NCBI RefSeq assembly: GCF_003614975.1
Contig: NZ_QZWI01000011.1
Location: forward strand, 103,828 to 167,827
Length of the DNA: 64,000 nucleotides
DNA from: Rahnella bruchi
Lineage (GTDB): Bacteria; Pseudomonadota; Gammaproteobacteria; Enterobacterales; Enterobacteriaceae
Direction: 5' to 3'
The translations under genes and the position numbers were made by a program. The notes beneath the pieces are model-generated. The model ran no database searches and was not told the DNA's origin. It worked only from the letters and a program-made list of their open reading frames with translations. Numbering within the stretch: the stretch's first letter is position 1; every line of letters starts with the position of its first letter. Positions 1 to 7,782 of this stretch are shown here, piece by piece.

Positions 1-606
1 GTATCGTGCGCGTCATACAACACCAGCGGCTGACCGGCGAGCATGTCAACCGTGAGTTGCGGATGCGCGGCAAGAAGATGATCGTCACACAGGGCAATCA
101 TGATTTCCCAGTTTCCGGCCTTCTGTACCCTGATTTGCGGATCCGCAGTCGTGCTGTTATCGGGCGTATAGCCGATATCAATGCGTCCGGCGAGGATCGC
201 TTCCACCTGCTGCTGCGGCGCAATTTCCTGAATTATAATTTCTGCATCCGGATGGGTTTTACGAAAACGACGTATATCGGCAATCATTTTACCGCTGAAA
301 ATGGCGTTTCCGGCAAATCCGACCCGCACGCGCCCTGTCTCACCGCGCATCGCGCGTTCAACGGCCAGACGGGTATGTTCCACCTGTTCCAGCGTCAGCC
401 GGGCTTCGGCCAGTAACAGTATTCCGGCTTCGGTGAGCTCGACACGGCGGCTGGTGCGGATAAACAGCGGGCCGCCCAGCTCCGTTTCCAGCGCTTTAAT
501 CTGCATGCTCAGCGCAGGCTGAACGATATTGAGTCGCTCGGCGGCGCGCCCAAAATGCCCTTCTTCTGCCACAGCCACGAAATAACGTAAGTGTCGGAGT
601 TCCATT
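1..606 (-). CDS. LysR-family regulator, C-terminus cut by window edge, apparent 1-base frameshift at start
   Basis: Reading the minus strand gives a typical LysR N-terminal winged helix (LRHLRYFVAVAEEGHFGRAA, then NIVQPALSMQIKALE) followed by the start of a periplasmic-binding-like effector domain; the protein runs off the left edge. It is divergent from the SnoaL-like gene at 713, the usual LysR layout, so it probably controls that gene. The start is odd. The expected ATG GAA CTC appears as ATG GAA A CTC near 604-606, so the ATG lies one base out of frame, and the good frame has a TAA just upstream. The next in-frame candidate is a GTG eleven codons later, which would remove part of the first helix. 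Either a real inactivating insertion or a base-call error explains this. Family assignment is firm; functionality is uncertain. Confidence 0.8.
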
Positions 607-641
607 ACTGCCTCATTCATCATTAAAAATGATTGTTCAGT

Positions 642-659
642 CAAATCTATATATTTGAG
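642..659. promoter_or_regulatory. Inverted repeat between divergent LysR and SnoaL-like genes
   Basis: TCAAAT-CTATAT-ATTTGA is a perfect 6-bp dyad with a 6-bp spacer, placed between the divergent promoters. Its size, AT-rich arms and location fit a LysR operator. Binding by the neighbouring regulator is inferred from position only. Confidence 0.45.
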
Positions 660-712
660 TTTAACGTGGTTCTTGACCAAACTGAACACATCAACGTAAA
701 AGGAAATAACCA

Positions 713-1297
713 ATGCAAACCCAACAACTGCAAGACCGTCAGGCGCTGAACGACCTTATGAATGGCTGGATGCATCGTGACCTGGCTGAATGGGAACAGT
801 TACGTAATCTGTTCCATCCGGACGGCACCATTGAAATTACCTGGTATGAGGGGCTGGCGAGCGGTTTTGTCGATGGTTCCATGCGCATGGGCGCTTCAGA
901 TTTGCGCACGAAACACATGATTGGCGCACCCGTCGTCACCTTTAACGAGCGTGGCGACAAAGCAATCCTTGAAACCAATGCGATGATCATCGCTGAAAAT
1001 GTAAAACTCAATGTTGGCTGTGAATGCCACAACCGTTTCTACGATCTGGCCGAAAAAAGAGACGGCCAGTGGAAACTGTTCCACCGTCAGAGCGTCTACG
1101 ATATGGGCACGTTCACCTTCCCGCTGGGGCCGGTTGAAATTGACAGCAGCATTGCCGCCAAATATCCCCGTGAATATGCCGCGCTGGCTTACCTGCTGGA
1201 ACAAAGTGGTTTCCCGCTTAGCCGCGTATTTGCGACCCGTGGCAGTGAACTGGAAGCGAAAATGAAAGCGGACGCGAAAAAATGGTTAGCGGTCTGA
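713..1297 (+). CDS. SnoaL/NTF2-like domain protein
   Basis: This 194-residue protein has the features of a SnoaL-like (NTF2-fold) polyketide-cyclase/dehydratase-type domain: an N-terminal helix with LNDLMNGWMHRDLAEWEQL, a LFHPDGTIEITW strand, a GASDLRTKHMIG segment and a late strand pair around WKLFHRQSVYDMGTF. No signal peptide or membrane segment is visible. Members of this fold include small dehydratases, isomerases and hydroxylase partners, so the exact reaction cannot be read from sequence. The start follows AAAGGAAATAACC. It is transcribed away from the LysR gene on the left and is probably its target. No other metabolic gene is close enough to suggest a substrate. Confidence 0.75.
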   Translation: MQTQQLQDRQALNDLMNGWMHRDLAEWEQLRNLFHPDGTIEITWYEGLASGFVDGSMRMGASDLRTKHMIGAPVVTFNERGDKAILETNAMIIAENVKLNVGCECHNRFYDLAEKRDGQWKLFHRQSVYDMGTFTFPLGPVEIDSSIAAKYPREYAALAYLLEQSGFPLSRVFATRGSELEAKMKADAKKWLAV

Positions 1298-1368
1298 CAG
1301 TTTGAGGTTGAGTCCGGTCTCTGCCGGATGACGTCATGTTCAGGGGAGGCCATTGCCCCCCCTTTCTT

Positions 1369-2763
1369 TCAGGCCTTCACCAGCGCACGTGTTTTATCGA
1401 GTAAAAACGGGCGCAGATAACCCACGGTATTTGAAAGCACAATCACATCGTCAGAAAGGCGGATTTTTAGGACTTCAGCCAGGTATTTTTTGCGCGCCAC
1501 CATCCTTTGCCACACCTGCGGATACTCTCTTTCCAGCTCACGGCGCAACCTCTCATCTGCCAGCGCCACGGTATCCTCTATGCTGCTGCCGCCGTAACCG
1601 GGCAGCGACGGGATAATATCTATCTGCAACAGCATCCCGCTCGACAGCGGCACGTCGGAATCCGGATAAACCGGTGAACACAGCCATTCCTCATCGGCGA
1701 CCAGATGCCCCGGATTGAGATGCCAGTTCCAGGTTTTCTGCTCAAGCGTTTCTTGCACTAAGCGGTATAAATCGCCGCCACGCATGCCGATATGCAGATT
1801 TTCCAGCCAGGTCACGACCGTATGATAATAAGGGATCGCCAGACGTGGCAGCCAGTCCGCGACGTCTGCCGGTAATTCATCCTCACTGGCAACGACGTAG
1901 GCGGCCCGGCTCGATAATCCCCCTTTGTAGCCGACGGTCAGTGAGAATTTGTCACCGTGACGGATGATTTTGTCCGAGGGATAAAGATTCGCGTGAGCAA
2001 ACCGGTCACCGGTCGCGGCAATCATAATCACATTATTCTGCTGACCGTCACCCGCCAGCAACTGACCGATTTCCTTCTCAGTTTTACCGGGTGCAATCGC
2101 GTCGAGTGCGCCCAGCAGACAGGACGACGCCAGATTTGCGCCGTACTCATAAAACGCGACTTCATTGGCGTTATTAATGCACCTCGAGCCATTTTCTGGC
2201 GCGATAAACAGGCCGGTGGCGTTCACCACGTTTTCTTTGCCTCCGGCTGCAATACGCACGGCATCCAGAATAAACGCCGGAACATCAAAGCTGTATTTAT
2301 CGGATTCGGGATCTAAACGGAACAACTTCCAGCCCGCGACGCCGGTGGTCTGTGATACTTGCACTCCCGCCGTCGCCAGCAGATTTTCCAGCGGCTGAGG
2401 GTGTTTCATTGGCTGATTTGGCAGGGAAAACACCGGGGCATGCAGACAGGTTCCACTGTTACGGGCGTGCGGCACCAGTTTCAGGTTTTCGTTGCCCATA
2501 ATGTAAGTCAGTTTGCCGTCGGCGTTGACTACCAGCAACGCTTCTTCAAAACGCGGGATAAAACCTGAAAGATATTCGAAATTACCGCCGTGTTCTTTAT
2601 CGGCATAAATCACCAGCGACGATAAACCCTCGCTCTGCATGGCGCTCAGGATACTGTTCAGGCGGGATTTCATGGTGTCGTCGGACAATACCGATGTGGG
2701 CACTTGCCGGTAAATGGCCGGTGCCGGAACAGAGGTCAGTGCGTAAGCCGTTTCGGAGTTCAT
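1369..2763 (-). CDS. M24 (Xaa-Pro aminopeptidase/creatinase) family protein with degenerate metal site
   Basis: The 464-residue protein has an N-terminal creatinase-like domain (IYADKEHGGNFEYLSGFIPRF, about 50-70) and a C-terminal pita-bread M24 domain. The usual five metal ligands (Asp, Asp, His, Glu, Glu) are not all present. Where a first Asp is expected there is GDKFSLTVGYKGG, the second Asp region reads SSRAAYVV, the His region is NPGHLVADEEW, the first Glu is replaced in LLQIDIIP, and only the last Glu remains in SIEDTVAL. It may be a non-classical hydrolase or a non-catalytic member. The start follows AAGGAAACGCA. It lies 29 bases downstream of the GFA-family gene on the same strand, so the two are probably cotranscribed. 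Confidence 0.75.
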   Translation of the reverse strand: MNSETAYALTSVPAPAIYRQVPTSVLSDDTMKSRLNSILSAMQSEGLSSLVIYADKEHGGNFEYLSGFIPRFEEALLVVNADGKLTYIMGNENLKLVPHARNSGTCLHAPVFSLPNQPMKHPQPLENLLATAGVQVSQTTGVAGWKLFRLDPESDKYSFDVPAFILDAVRIAAGGKENVVNATGLFIAPENGSRCINNANEVAFYEYGANLASSCLLGALDAIAPGKTEKEIGQLLAGDGQQNNVIMIAATGDRFAHANLYPSDKIIRHGDKFSLTVGYKGGLSSRAAYVVASEDELPADVADWLPRLAIPYYHTVVTWLENLHIGMRGGDLYRLVQETLEQKTWNWHLNPGHLVADEEWLCSPVYPDSDVPLSSGMLLQIDIIPSLPGYGGSSIEDTVALADERLRRELEREYPQVWQRMVARKKYLAEVLKIRLSDDVIVLSNTVGYLRPFLLDKTRALVKA

Positions 2764-2792
2764 TGCGTTTCCTTATGCGTCAGAAATCGTTT

Positions 2793-3215
2793 TTAGTTTT
2801 TGGGTTGGGAGGATGTGGATTCGTAGATGATATAACCGGCCACGCCGCCCTTCCCGCCATCTTTAGGATGGTTGATGCCATCGCTGACCGGCACGGGTGA
2901 AAAATCGAAGGGCGAGAAGCTTTCGATACAGGCGACATTGACGCCATAACACTCAGGATTGGAGCGCCGTTGGTGGAAGGTATAAATGCCACACACTGAG
3001 CAGAAAAAGTGTACTGCTTCGCCGGTATTAAAGCGGTATTCCGTCAGCTTATCCTTGCCTTGGGTGATTTCAATTTCACCCGCTGTAACCACTACCGCGC
3101 CGCGCATACGGCAAAATGAGCAGTTGCAGCGCAGCACGCCATTAAACCCGTCGGTCAGTGCGACCTTAAACGCGACGGCACCACAATGGCATTGAGCGGA
3201 TAATTTATCTGACAT
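2793..3215 (-). CDS. GFA (glutathione-dependent formaldehyde-activating enzyme-like) family protein
   Basis: The 140-residue protein shows the zinc-binding cysteine pattern of the GFA/CENP-V fold: CHCGAVAF near residue 9, CNCSFCRMRG near 30 and FCSVCGIYTFH near 72. The family is named for an S-hydroxymethylglutathione synthase activity that has been questioned, so a substrate is not claimed. No signal peptide is seen. The start has a strong AAGGAG ribosome-binding site seven bases upstream. It precedes the M24-family gene in the same direction and probably shares its transcript. Confidence 0.85.
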   Translation of the reverse strand: MSDKLSAQCHCGAVAFKVALTDGFNGVLRCNCSFCRMRGAVVVTAGEIEITQGKDKLTEYRFNTGEAVHFFCSVCGIYTFHQRRSNPECYGVNVACIESFSPFDFSPVPVSDGINHPKDGGKGGVAGYIIYESTSSQPKN

Positions 3216-3397
3216 GGCAATCTCCTTATGTCGGAGGACGGGACGGATGGGCGAAGAAAATGTTGTACCAAATTTCGTCGCGCATTACAGCATTCCATCA
3301 AAAAGCCCACTTTTTAGCCGTAAAGCATTCATGCTTTCTATCAATTTCCCGTTTTGAGATCTCATACCAACTTTCTGTCACATATTTTGTTTTACTA

Positions 3398-3434
3398 CCC
3401 AACGTTGGGAAATGTTACGAAAGTGATTTCGTAA
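3398..3434. promoter_or_regulatory. Two palindromes in the acid phosphatase promoter region
   Basis: CCCAACGTTGGG (3398-3409) is a perfect 12-bp palindrome, and TTACGAAA-GTGA-TTTCGTAA (3415-3434) is a perfect 8-bp dyad six bases further on. Both lie 35-70 bases upstream of the phosphatase ATG. A CTGTCA sequence resembling half of a Pho box lies just upstream at about 3375. The regulator is unknown. Confidence 0.4.
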
Positions 3435-3468
3435 TGAAAATAAAATAGCTGCATGTAAGGAAGCTGAC

Positions 3469-4206
3469 ATGAAAAGACTGACTACTTTTTGCCTCGCGGG
3501 ACTTGTTTCATTTAATGCGTTTGCCCTGACCGGCAACGATGCCACCACCAAACCGGACCTCTACTATTTAAAGAACGATCAGGCCATCAACAGCCTGACC
3601 CTGTTGCCACCACCACCGGCGGTGGGCAGCATTGCATTCCTTAATGATCAGGCGATGTATGAACAGGGTCGTCTGTTGCGTTCAACCGAACGCGGCAAGC
3701 AGGCAGCTGAAGATGCGAACCTGAGCGGTGGCGGTGTGGCGAATGCCTTCTCCGGCGCGTTTGGTTCGCCAATCACCGCCAAAGACACGCCGGAGCTACA
3801 CAAACTGCTGACCAATATGATTGAAGATGCAGGGGATCTTGCGACGCGTGGTGCAAAAGAGAAGTACATGCGTATCCGCCCGTTTGCGTTCTACGGCGTC
3901 CCAACGTGTAACACCACGGAGCAGGATAAGCTTTCTAAAAACGGCTCTTATCCTTCCGGTCATACTTCTATCGGCTGGGCGACGGCATTAGTGCTGACTG
4001 AAATCAACCCGCAACGTCAGGATCAGATCCTTCAGCGCGGTTATGATTTAGGCCAGAGCCGCGTGATTTGCGGATACCACTGGCAGAGTGATGTGGATGC
4101 GGCGCGTATCGTCGGTTCTGCCGTTGTAGCTACGCTGCATACCAACGACGCTTTCCAGCAGCAACTGAAGAAAGCCAAAGAAGAGTTCGCTAAACAACAC
4201 AAATAA
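3469..4206 (+). CDS. phoC: Class A non-specific acid phosphatase, periplasmic
   Basis: The 245-residue protein carries the complete class A signature: Lys130 followed six residues later by Arg137-Pro138, then PSGH at 162-165, then [12 protein letters not shown] at 197-208, with His165 and His204 as expected phosphotransfer and proton-donor residues. The N-terminus ([19 protein letters not shown]) is a signal peptide, so it works in the periplasm, removing phosphate from varied organic phosphomonoesters. The ATG follows TAAGGAAGCTGAC. It ends at a bidirectional hairpin shared with convergent yebG. PhoC and PhoN names are both used for such enzymes; phoC is preferred only from general resemblance. 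Confidence 0.9.
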   Translation: MKRLTTFCLAGLVSFNAFALTGNDATTKPDLYYLKNDQAINSLTLLPPPPAVGSIAFLNDQAMYEQGRLLRSTERGKQAAEDANLSGGGVANAFSGAFGSPITAKDTPELHKLLTNMIEDAGDLATRGAKEKYMRIRPFAFYGVPTCNTTEQDKLSKNGSYPSGHTSIGWATALVLTEINPQRQDQILQRGYDLGQSRVICGYHWQSDVDAARIVGSAVVATLHTNDAFQQQLKKAKEEFAKQHK

Positions 4207-4232
4207 GCGTTTTTTGCTTCCTGCAGGACAAC

Positions 4233-4261
4233 AAAAAACCGGCCTGATAAGCCGGTTTTTT
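4233..4261. terminator. Bidirectional terminator between phoC and yebG
   Basis: CCGGC (4239-4243) pairs with GCCGG (4251-4255), extended by an A run on the left and a T run on the right, so it can stop transcription from both convergent genes. Confidence 0.85.
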
Positions 4262-4281
4262 TATAAAGAGCAGAAAGCGGA

Positions 4282-4665
4282 TCAGGCCGCTTTAACAGCA
4301 CGCGCCTTTTTAGGGGCTGGCGCAGCTGCGATTTCTTCAGTAATTTCTTCCGCTGATTCTTCTTCAATCACGGCTTCAGTCACAACCGGTTCTTCAGTCT
4401 GCACGACAGGGGCTTTCGCTGTTTCTTCTTCCGGCAGCTTGCTGGTGCGCAAGATGTGCTGAACGGTATCTTTTTGCTCAGCCAGGCGAAGGGCAATGTT
4501 TTCTGCCAGCGATTCATCAATTTCCAGTTCGCTCTGCAACAGCCAGTCGGTAAAAGCATCTGCCATATCGAGCATTTTGTCGTAAGCGTCCGCTTCTTTC
4601 TTATTGGCAAAAGTCATTTTTTCTTCACCTTTTCTGACGACAACAAACTTTGTTTCAACAGCCAT
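4282..4665 (-). CDS. yebG: YebG, SOS-regulated protein with extended C-terminal tail
   Basis: Residues 1-75 (MAVETKFVVVRKGEEKMTFA, then KEADAYDKMLDMADAFTDWL) match the YebG family of small SOS-induced proteins whose biochemical role is not settled. The E. coli protein is about 96 residues; this one has 127 because of a Glu/Val/Ala-rich acidic tail ending in a basic APKKARAVKAA stretch, which looks disordered. The gene stands alone, convergent with phoC. A near-consensus LexA operator lies just upstream (4679-4698), so damage induction is strongly supported by sequence. Confidence 0.92.
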   Translation of the reverse strand: MAVETKFVVVRKGEEKMTFANKKEADAYDKMLDMADAFTDWLLQSELEIDESLAENIALRLAEQKDTVQHILRTSKLPEEETAKAPVVQTEEPVVTEAVIEEESAEEITEEIAAAPAPKKARAVKAA

Positions 4666-4678
4666 GATTCGCTCCTGA

Positions 4679-4698
4679 TACTGTATTTACATACAGTA
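4679..4698. promoter_or_regulatory. LexA (SOS) box upstream of yebG
   Basis: CTGT-ATTTACAT-ACAG with flanking TA on both sides forms a 20-bp site matching the LexA consensus CTGT-N8-ACAG with the favoured outer TA bases. It lies about 15 bases upstream of the yebG ATG. Confidence 0.92.
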
Positions 4699-4773
4699 TG
4701 TAAAATGATGAATGCAGGATACCGCATTCAGCCGCCATTTTACAACGCGCAGTGTCAAAGTTTTACTACTCAT

Positions 4774-5457
4774 TTAACCCAGACGGACTGACACTTCCAC
4801 ATCATCGCCAAAAGCCACGGAAAGATAGCCGTTTGCAGGTGACCGCACGTGGTCCAGATACACCTGATTATAACTGGCGTCGTCCGCGACAATCAGCGTG
4901 CCCGGCCGGAAACGGCTTTCGAGCAGTTGTAGAATGTCGTCATACAGCGCTTTGGCACCGTCGAGCACCAGCAGGTCGATTGTCTCTGGCAGATTAACCG
5001 CCAGCGTTTGCAGCGCATCCCCGGCGCGGACTTCCACTAAATCTGCCACGCCGCCTTCCTGCAAATGCTCACGGGCTTTCGCGACTTTCGCCGGTTCGAA
5101 CTCGCTGGTGATCAACCGGCCACCGCCATTATCACGCAGAGCGGCGGCCAGATGGAGTGTCGACAGGCCAAATGAGGTGCCGAATTCCACCACCGACGTT
5201 GCCTTAGAACTGCGGGTCAGCATGTAAAGCAGTTTGCCGGTATCGCGGGAAACCGGCAGCCACATGTCCTTCAGCAAACCGTACAAATCCAGATATTCCG
5301 TTTTGCTGTGCATCATGCGCGTGGTATCGCTTTCTGGGATCTGCGAGAAATTAAAACCGGTCGCCGTGCTGGCTTCGCTGAACAGGCGGTCAAGTAAAGG
5401 CGCCATCGGGGCGCTGGACAGGGTATTTTTTGTCGTCATCAGTGTGCTGATAGTCAT
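4774..5457 (-). CDS. SAM-dependent O-methyltransferase-like protein
   Basis: The protein (227 residues from the chosen start) is a class I methyltransferase. Motif I is VVEFGTSFGLST, the acidic residue after the second strand is in LITSEFEPAKVAKA, and IDLLVLDGAKALYDD and TLIVADDASYNQVY provide the later core strands. It resembles the caffeoyl-CoA/O-methyltransferase group in which a small oxygenated molecule is the acceptor; the substrate is unknown. An ATG ten codons upstream is in frame, but the ATG at 5457 has a good AGGAAAC site and is preferred. It is divergent from a TetR regulator with a large dyad between them, implying inducible expression. Confidence 0.8.
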   Translation of the reverse strand: MTISTLMTTKNTLSSAPMAPLLDRLFSEASTATGFNFSQIPESDTTRMMHSKTEYLDLYGLLKDMWLPVSRDTGKLLYMLTRSSKATSVVEFGTSFGLSTLHLAAALRDNGGGRLITSEFEPAKVAKAREHLQEGGVADLVEVRAGDALQTLAVNLPETIDLLVLDGAKALYDDILQLLESRFRPGTLIVADDASYNQVYLDHVRSPANGYLSVAFGDDVEVSVRLG

Positions 5458-5505
5458 CTTAAAAGTTTCCTGTATCAGATTGAGCACATCGGCGTGCTTG
5501 ACTAA

Positions 5506-5555
5506 AATGCGAGGGATTCATCGCGTTAAAAATTATGCGATGATTTCCTCGCATT
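5506..5555. promoter_or_regulatory. Tandem palindromic operator between methyltransferase and TetR genes
   Basis: Two 20-bp palindromes of the form ATGCGA-N8-TCGC(A/G)T lie side by side (5507-5526 and 5535-5554). Together they build a 50-bp near-symmetrical dyad centred at 5530.5, with outer arms AATGCGAGG/CCTCGCATT and inner arms TCATCGC/GCGATGA. This is the expected layout for two TetR dimers controlling divergent promoters. Confidence 0.75.
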
Positions 5556-5590
5556 CACTATTCGCATTCTCTGACAGGAAAAACGCGCCC

Positions 5591-6217
5591 ATGACAAACC
5601 GCCAGACCCCGCAGGTTTCCTCGCGAAAAGAGCCCAAGCAGTCCCGTTCTGCGGAGCTGGTCGCCACCATTCTGGAAGCTGCCACTCAGGTTTTAGCTAA
5701 GGAAGGCGCGACCCGGTTTACCACCGGGCGCGTGGCCGAAAGAGCCGGGATCAGCATCGGTTCCCTGTATCAGTATTTCCCTAATAAAGCGGCGATCCTG
5801 TTTCGGCTGCAAAATGATGAATGGCGGCAGACCACCGATATGCTGCGCACCATTCTTGCTGACACCACGCAGCCGCCGCTGGTGCGACTGCACACGCTGG
5901 TGCATGAATTTATCCGTTCAGAATGCGAGGAAGCGCAGATGCGCGGTGCGCTCGATGATGCCGCCCCGCTCTATCGCGATGCGCCTCAGGCCCGCGAGGC
6001 ACGGGCGGCGGGAGAAAGCGTGTTTAACGATTTTATGCGTGAAGTTTTGCCGGAACTCGCCGAAGACAAGCGCGCGCTGGCGCGGGATCTGATTTCCACC
6101 ACGCTCAGCGCTGTCGGCAGGGATTTTTCTGCCAGTCCCCGCACGGGTGATGAAATAAAAATCTACGCAGATGCGCTGGCCGATATGTTTACTGCGTATG
6201 TGCAGGTAAATGCATGA
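5591..6217 (+). CDS. TetR/AcrR-family repressor
   Basis: The 208-residue protein begins with a standard TetR helix-turn-helix (SAELVATILEAATQVL, then FTTGRVAERAGISIGSLYQY with FPNKAAIL), followed by an all-helical ligand domain with TetR-type features such as LDDAAPLYRDAPQ. The open frame extends much further upstream, but the ATG at 5591 follows AGGAAAAACGCGCCC and gives the normal family length. It is divergent from the methyltransferase gene, and the double palindrome between them is its probable operator. The inducing ligand is unknown. Confidence 0.88.
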   Translation: MTNRQTPQVSSRKEPKQSRSAELVATILEAATQVLAKEGATRFTTGRVAERAGISIGSLYQYFPNKAAILFRLQNDEWRQTTDMLRTILADTTQPPLVRLHTLVHEFIRSECEEAQMRGALDDAAPLYRDAPQAREARAAGESVFNDFMREVLPELAEDKRALARDLISTTLSAVGRDFSASPRTGDEIKIYADALADMFTAYVQVNA

Positions 6218-6302
6218 CATGACGTGAATTTCGTAGGTTTAGCGGCTAAGGTAAAACAGCCCGTTTTACTATTAATCTGAACAATGAAACTGAGAGAAAC
6301 CT

Positions 6303-6764
6303 GTGACCAATCTGAAAGACGTATGCCGCTGGACTAAAGACCCCTATCTGATCACCACCGATATAAATCAGGTGGATATTCCTGCCGTCCACGCCTATCT
6401 GACCCGCTCAAGCTGGGCACCGGGCATTGACGAACAAACGGTGAGCGATGGCGCCGAAAACAGCCTGAATTTCAGTTTGTTCGACGGTGAAAAACAGATC
6501 GGTTATGCCCGGTTCATCACCGATTACGCCACCTTTGCGTACCTGTGCGATGTGTACGTGCTGGAAGAATATCAGGGGAAAAATCTGGGAGCCTGGCTGA
6601 TTGAATGTGTCCAGTCGCATCCGGTCACCGCCAGACTGCGCAGGATGGCGCTCTTTACTTCAACGGCACCGTGGCTGTACGAAAAGTTTGGCTATACGCC
6701 GGTCAACGAACCCAATTACACCTGGGTGATCACCCGTCCGGGGATTTACCAGAAGAAAGACTGA
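6303..6764 (+). CDS. GNAT-family N-acetyltransferase
   Basis: The 153-residue protein has the GNAT fold. The acetyl-CoA-binding motif A is seen as CDVYVLEEYQGKNLGAWLI (the Q-G-K-N-L-G-A variant of Q/RxxGxG/A), followed by the later motif around APWLYEKFGYTPVN. It starts with GTG at 6303 after GAGAGAAACCT. The acceptor cannot be predicted. It follows the TetR gene by 85 bases on the same strand, and a link to it is possible but not shown. Confidence 0.8.
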   Translation: MTNLKDVCRWTKDPYLITTDINQVDIPAVHAYLTRSSWAPGIDEQTVSDGAENSLNFSLFDGEKQIGYARFITDYATFAYLCDVYVLEEYQGKNLGAWLIECVQSHPVTARLRRMALFTSTAPWLYEKFGYTPVNEPNYTWVITRPGIYQKKD

Positions 6765-6792
6765 TCACGGCTGGTGAAAGATTTGATTGTTT

Positions 6793-7659
6793 TCAGCCAA
6801 CGTCTGCCATCTCCGTCACTATCCGTACAAAGTTATCGCGGATTAAATCTGCACTGCGCGGATCCCAGGCGATCCCGACCAGCCAGCGGGTGGCTTTGCC
6901 GCTCAGCTGCAGCGTTTTCAGGCCGGGCGACGCAATGTGCATGACGCTTTTGGGCAGCAGCGCCACGCCGACTCCGGCCACAACCAGCGCGACAATCGTC
7001 TGGATATCTTCGGACTGTTGCACAGAGGACGTGTACAGCTGGTTTTCATCCAGAAAGCGGTCAGTTTGCGTATTCAGCCCGCGTCCGCGATCGGGGTATA
7101 AACGCAGCAGCGGTTTCTGTTTCAACCAGCCAGCCACCGTCGTGCCGTTGTCAGCCGGTACCACAAACACCAGTTCATCTTCGAACAAGGCGTGATAACT
7201 CAGCGGCGCAGCGGGTGGCACGCGGACAAATCCAATCTGTAATTCCCCGCTTTGCAGCATGTCGTATTGCACAGCGGAAGGCAGATCCTCCAGCGTGATA
7301 TCCACGCCGGGGTACACTGCCCTGAATCTGGCGATGCACTGCGGCGCAAAGGTAAACGCCGACAAACCGAACCCCGCCGCAAGCAACCCTTCTCCGCCCT
7401 TTTCCACCTGACCGGCGTGCTGCATAAAAGCTGTCATTTGCCGCAGCACTTTCTCCGCTTCCGGTAAAAGGCGTCGTCCTCCCGGCGTGAGCACCGTGCC
7501 GTGGCGACCGCGGTCAAACAGCGTCACGTTAAGGGTGAATTCCAGCAAACTGATCTGCTTGGTCAACGCCGGCTGCGAGATGGAAAGCTGATTTGCCGCC
7601 GCGGCGTAATTCCCTTCCTGTGCCAGCGTGACAAACGCTTTGAGCAAACGCGTATTCAT
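6793..7659 (-). CDS. LysR-family transcriptional regulator
   Basis: From the ATG at 7659 the protein is 288 residues: helix-turn-helix MNTRLLKAFVTLAQEG, YAAAANQLSISQPALTKQIS and then a LysR substrate-binding domain (GFGLSAFTFAPQCIARFRAV, LVVAGVGVALLPKSV). The longer in-frame start adds 14 unrelated residues and is not favoured. It is divergent from the nitrilase-family gene and probably controls it. No ligand is evident. Confidence 0.88.
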   Translation of the reverse strand: MNTRLLKAFVTLAQEGNYAAAANQLSISQPALTKQISLLEFTLNVTLFDRGRHGTVLTPGGRRLLPEAEKVLRQMTAFMQHAGQVEKGGEGLLAAGFGLSAFTFAPQCIARFRAVYPGVDITLEDLPSAVQYDMLQSGELQIGFVRVPPAAPLSYHALFEDELVFVVPADNGTTVAGWLKQKPLLRLYPDRGRGLNTQTDRFLDENQLYTSSVQQSEDIQTIVALVVAGVGVALLPKSVMHIASPGLKTLQLSGKATRWLVGIAWDPRSADLIRDNFVRIVTEMADVG

Positions 7660-7782
7660 TTTTACATTCCGTTTGGTTATCACAATAAGAAAACTATTCA
7701 TTATAAAGTTATCAGCCGCATTGCTCTAATACCAGCTCTGATACCAGATCAGTTTCCCCCCTTAACGCTACGGAGAATAACC

